Positions 12,011 through 13,172 of a stretch of DNA of 13,172 nt are shown in pieces. Location: assembly GCA_913057765.1 (NCBI GenBank), contig CAJXPH010000054.1:1-13172 (forward strand), read 5' to 3'. The translations under genes and the position numbers were made by a program. The first letter of the stretch is position 1. Every line of letters begins with the position of its first letter. The notes below the pieces were generated by a model that had not been told where the DNA came from, did no database searches, and saw only the letters and a list, made by a program, of their open reading frames with translations. This DNA comes from an uncultured Campylobacteraceae bacterium (GTDB lineage: Bacteria; Campylobacterota; Campylobacteria; Campylobacterales; Arcobacteraceae).

Positions 12011-12385
12011 AGTTACTAAAGAAAGATTATTTAAGTTATACTTTTGAAGACTATCTAAAACTTTTACGATACGTTCATAAATAACATCTTTATCAATTCT
12101 AACAATTATATTATTTTTCTTATCATTTATTTCAGATAGTTTGCCATCTAATTCTTTAAAACTTATCTCTTTTCCATAAATAGCTAATTTATTTTTATTT
12201 ATCTCAATAGATATTTCTTTTGGTTCAATTTCCAATTCTTGAGCTTGAGAGGAAGGCAAATCAAGTATTAAAGCAAGCTCTTCTTTTTTAAATACTGATG
12301 AGACAATAAAAAAGATAAGAAGAATAAATACAACATCAATTAAAGGAGTCAAATCAGGAGCAATAGTTTCTCTTCTTTTTCTCAT
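11993..12385 (-). CDS. exbD: TonB-system stator protein ExbD
   Basis: 130 aa. With ExbB it uses the proton gradient to energise TonB for uptake through outer-membrane receptors. Short basic cytoplasmic start (MRKRRETIAPDLTPL), one membrane helix (about 16-34) that begins with D17, the protonatable Asp essential in this family, and a periplasmic domain (about 35-130) with the usual 'isIdkdg...d..l...l..i' pattern. Its ATG overlaps the exbB stop by 4 nt (ATGA), so the two are coupled. Last gene of the tonB-exbB-exbD operon. A TolR assignment is possible from the sequence alone, but the tonB gene upstream favours ExbD. Confidence 0.9.
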   Translation of the reverse strand: MRKRRETIAPDLTPLIDVVFILLIFFIVSSVFKKEELALILDLPSSQAQELEIEPKEISIEINKNKLAIYGKEISFKELDGKLSEINDKKNNIIVRIDKDVIYERIVKVLDSLQKYNLNNLSLVTKKEEK

Positions 12386-12894
12386 AATTTAGCTATAACT
12401 TTCTCTTCTATTTTATGTTCTAAATTATCAATAAATCCAACTAAATAGTTGTATCCAATATAATGTGGAATTGCAACTATAAGACCAGCAACTGTTGTAA
12501 TTAATGCAATTGAAATACCAGTTGAAAATATTGTAGGGTCACCCAATCCTGCTTTTGAAATAGAATCAAATGAATTTAAAACACCAACAACGGTTCCTAG
12601 TAAACCTATCAAAGGTGAAATAGAAGCAATTATTTTTACTGTATTTAATCCCCATTCTAAACCATTTACATATTTATCAAGTGCATTTTGAAAAGTTTTA
12701 TCTTCATATTTATCATTGCTACTTTCAATCATTTTAATAATTCTTTTTGCAACAATCTCTTTTCTAAACTTAGCAACTGTAATTTCTAAAAATTTCCACA
12801 ACATAATTGAAAATCCAATTATATTTAGTACAATTAATATATAAACAATTAACCCACCTCTATCTATATAATCTAGTAACTCAAACATTATCAA
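12382..12894 (-). CDS. exbB: TonB-system motor protein ExbB
   Basis: 170 aa, MotA/TolQ/ExbB family, short form common in Campylobacterota. Three helices: about 14-36, 84-108 and 122-147. P94-L-I-G-L-L-G-T101-V-V-G and the third helix with T133/T134 carry the conserved Thr/Gly residues lining the proton path. It forms the pentameric ring around ExbD. The start is ambiguous: TTG at 12894 lies 7 nt after AGGAG, whereas ATG at 12888 (MFELLDYIDRGG) lies 13 nt after it; the spacing favours TTG, giving two extra residues. The ribosome site overlaps the tonB stop codon. The 3' end overlaps exbD by 4 nt. Iron regulation is expected, but its promoter is outside the window. Confidence 0.92.
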   Translation of the reverse strand: MIMFELLDYIDRGGLIVYILIVLNIIGFSIMLWKFLEITVAKFRKEIVAKRIIKMIESSNDKYEDKTFQNALDKYVNGLEWGLNTVKIIASISPLIGLLGTVVGVLNSFDSISKAGLGDPTIFSTGISIALITTVAGLIVAIPHYIGYNYLVGFIDNLEHKIEEKVIAKL

Positions 12895-12904
12895 AACATC
12901 TCTC

Positions 12905-13172
12905 CTAAATATTAACTATTGAATAATTTATTGGAACTTCAATAGCCCATGTATCTTTTTCTAACTCTTCTGGAATTGGTTCAAACTTCGCAATTTGTAA
13001 TAATAATTCAATTGCTGCAGTATTCAGTCTTCTATAAGGGCAAGCATTTTTTAATACAACTTTTTTTATTTTCCCATTTTTTGAAATCTCAAAAGAGACA
13101 ATAACCTTACCTTGTTGTTTTAACCTTTTTGCCCTTTTGGGATATATCTTATTATTTTCAATAATATTTCTT
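12905..13172 (-). CDS. tonB: TonB, C-terminal part (runs off the window)
   Basis: An open frame of 88 codons plus TAG, entering from the right edge with no start. The encoded end matches the TonB C-terminal domain: Y-P-K-R-A-K-R-L-K-Q-Q-G-K-V-I-V-S-F-E-I, then SKNGKIKKVVLKNACPY and RLNTAAIELLLQIAKFEPIP, the 'YP..A...G.v.v.f.i..nG.v..v.v......ld.aA......f.P.P' signature. This periplasmic domain contacts the TonB box of outer-membrane receptors. The membrane anchor and Pro-rich linker must lie beyond 13172. Its stop is 10 bp before the exbB start, and the order tonB-exbB-exbD forms one operon. The truncation is an edge effect, not a pseudogene. Confidence 0.88.
   Translation of the reverse strand, partial: RNIIENNKIYPKRAKRLKQQGKVIVSFEISKNGKIKKVVLKNACPYRRLNTAAIELLLQIAKFEPIPEELEKDTWAIEVPINYSIVNI

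Noticed and set aside
12905..13172. tonB as a pseudogene
   Set aside because: The frame is open to the window edge with a complete C-terminal domain; only the window boundary cuts it.

Overview
The window is AT-rich and looks chromosomal, from a Campylobacterota member and most likely the Arcobacter group (Arcobacteraceae). This rests on very low GC, AAGGA-type ribosome sites, TGTATAAT-like -10 boxes without clear -35 boxes, a stand-alone atpE whose product has a signal-like N-terminus, a dCache chemoreceptor of Campylobacterota type and a Fur of that group. Bases 1-25 are not genomic: they match the Nextera transposase adapter ending in the 19-bp mosaic end, so the left edge is a library or assembly end. 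No IS element, phage gene or CRISPR array was seen.

Layout. 35-739 (+): secreted rhodanese-like protein. 751-2913 (-): AsmA/TamB-like membrane-anchored protein built from 178-residue repeats. 2914-3283: divergent promoter region with a 26-bp AT palindrome and a structured atpE leader. 3284-3595 (+): atpE. 3834-5957 (+): dCache methyl-accepting chemotaxis protein. 6103-6186 (+): tRNA-Leu(GAG).

6236-10754 (-) is the most interesting part. A tightly packed operon with 1-nt TAATG overlaps and 0-5 nt gaps encodes an HMA_2-like protein, a ferritin-like (DUF2202-type) protein with a hydrophobic tail, three small Gly/Ala-rich membrane proteins (one with MamC-like topology, one with an Asn/Gln-rich prion-like N-tail) and a P1B-type metal ATPase with a Y-S-C instead of C-P-C membrane motif. 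Two further small membrane proteins (39 and 74 aa) follow behind two Fur-box palindromes. Together this resembles the iron-accumulating ferrosome (Fez) type of locus and is my main candidate for an undescribed system in this lineage.

10870-11459 (-): fur, preceded by an overlapping 47-aa predicted membrane microprotein gene. Two strong Fur-box candidates lie in the divergent region shared with an unrecognised 128-aa gene (11600-11986, +). 11993-13172 (-): exbD, exbB and the 3' part of tonB, which runs off the right edge. The right half of the window therefore reads as an iron neighbourhood: TonB energised uptake, Fur control, and a candidate metal pump and storage module.
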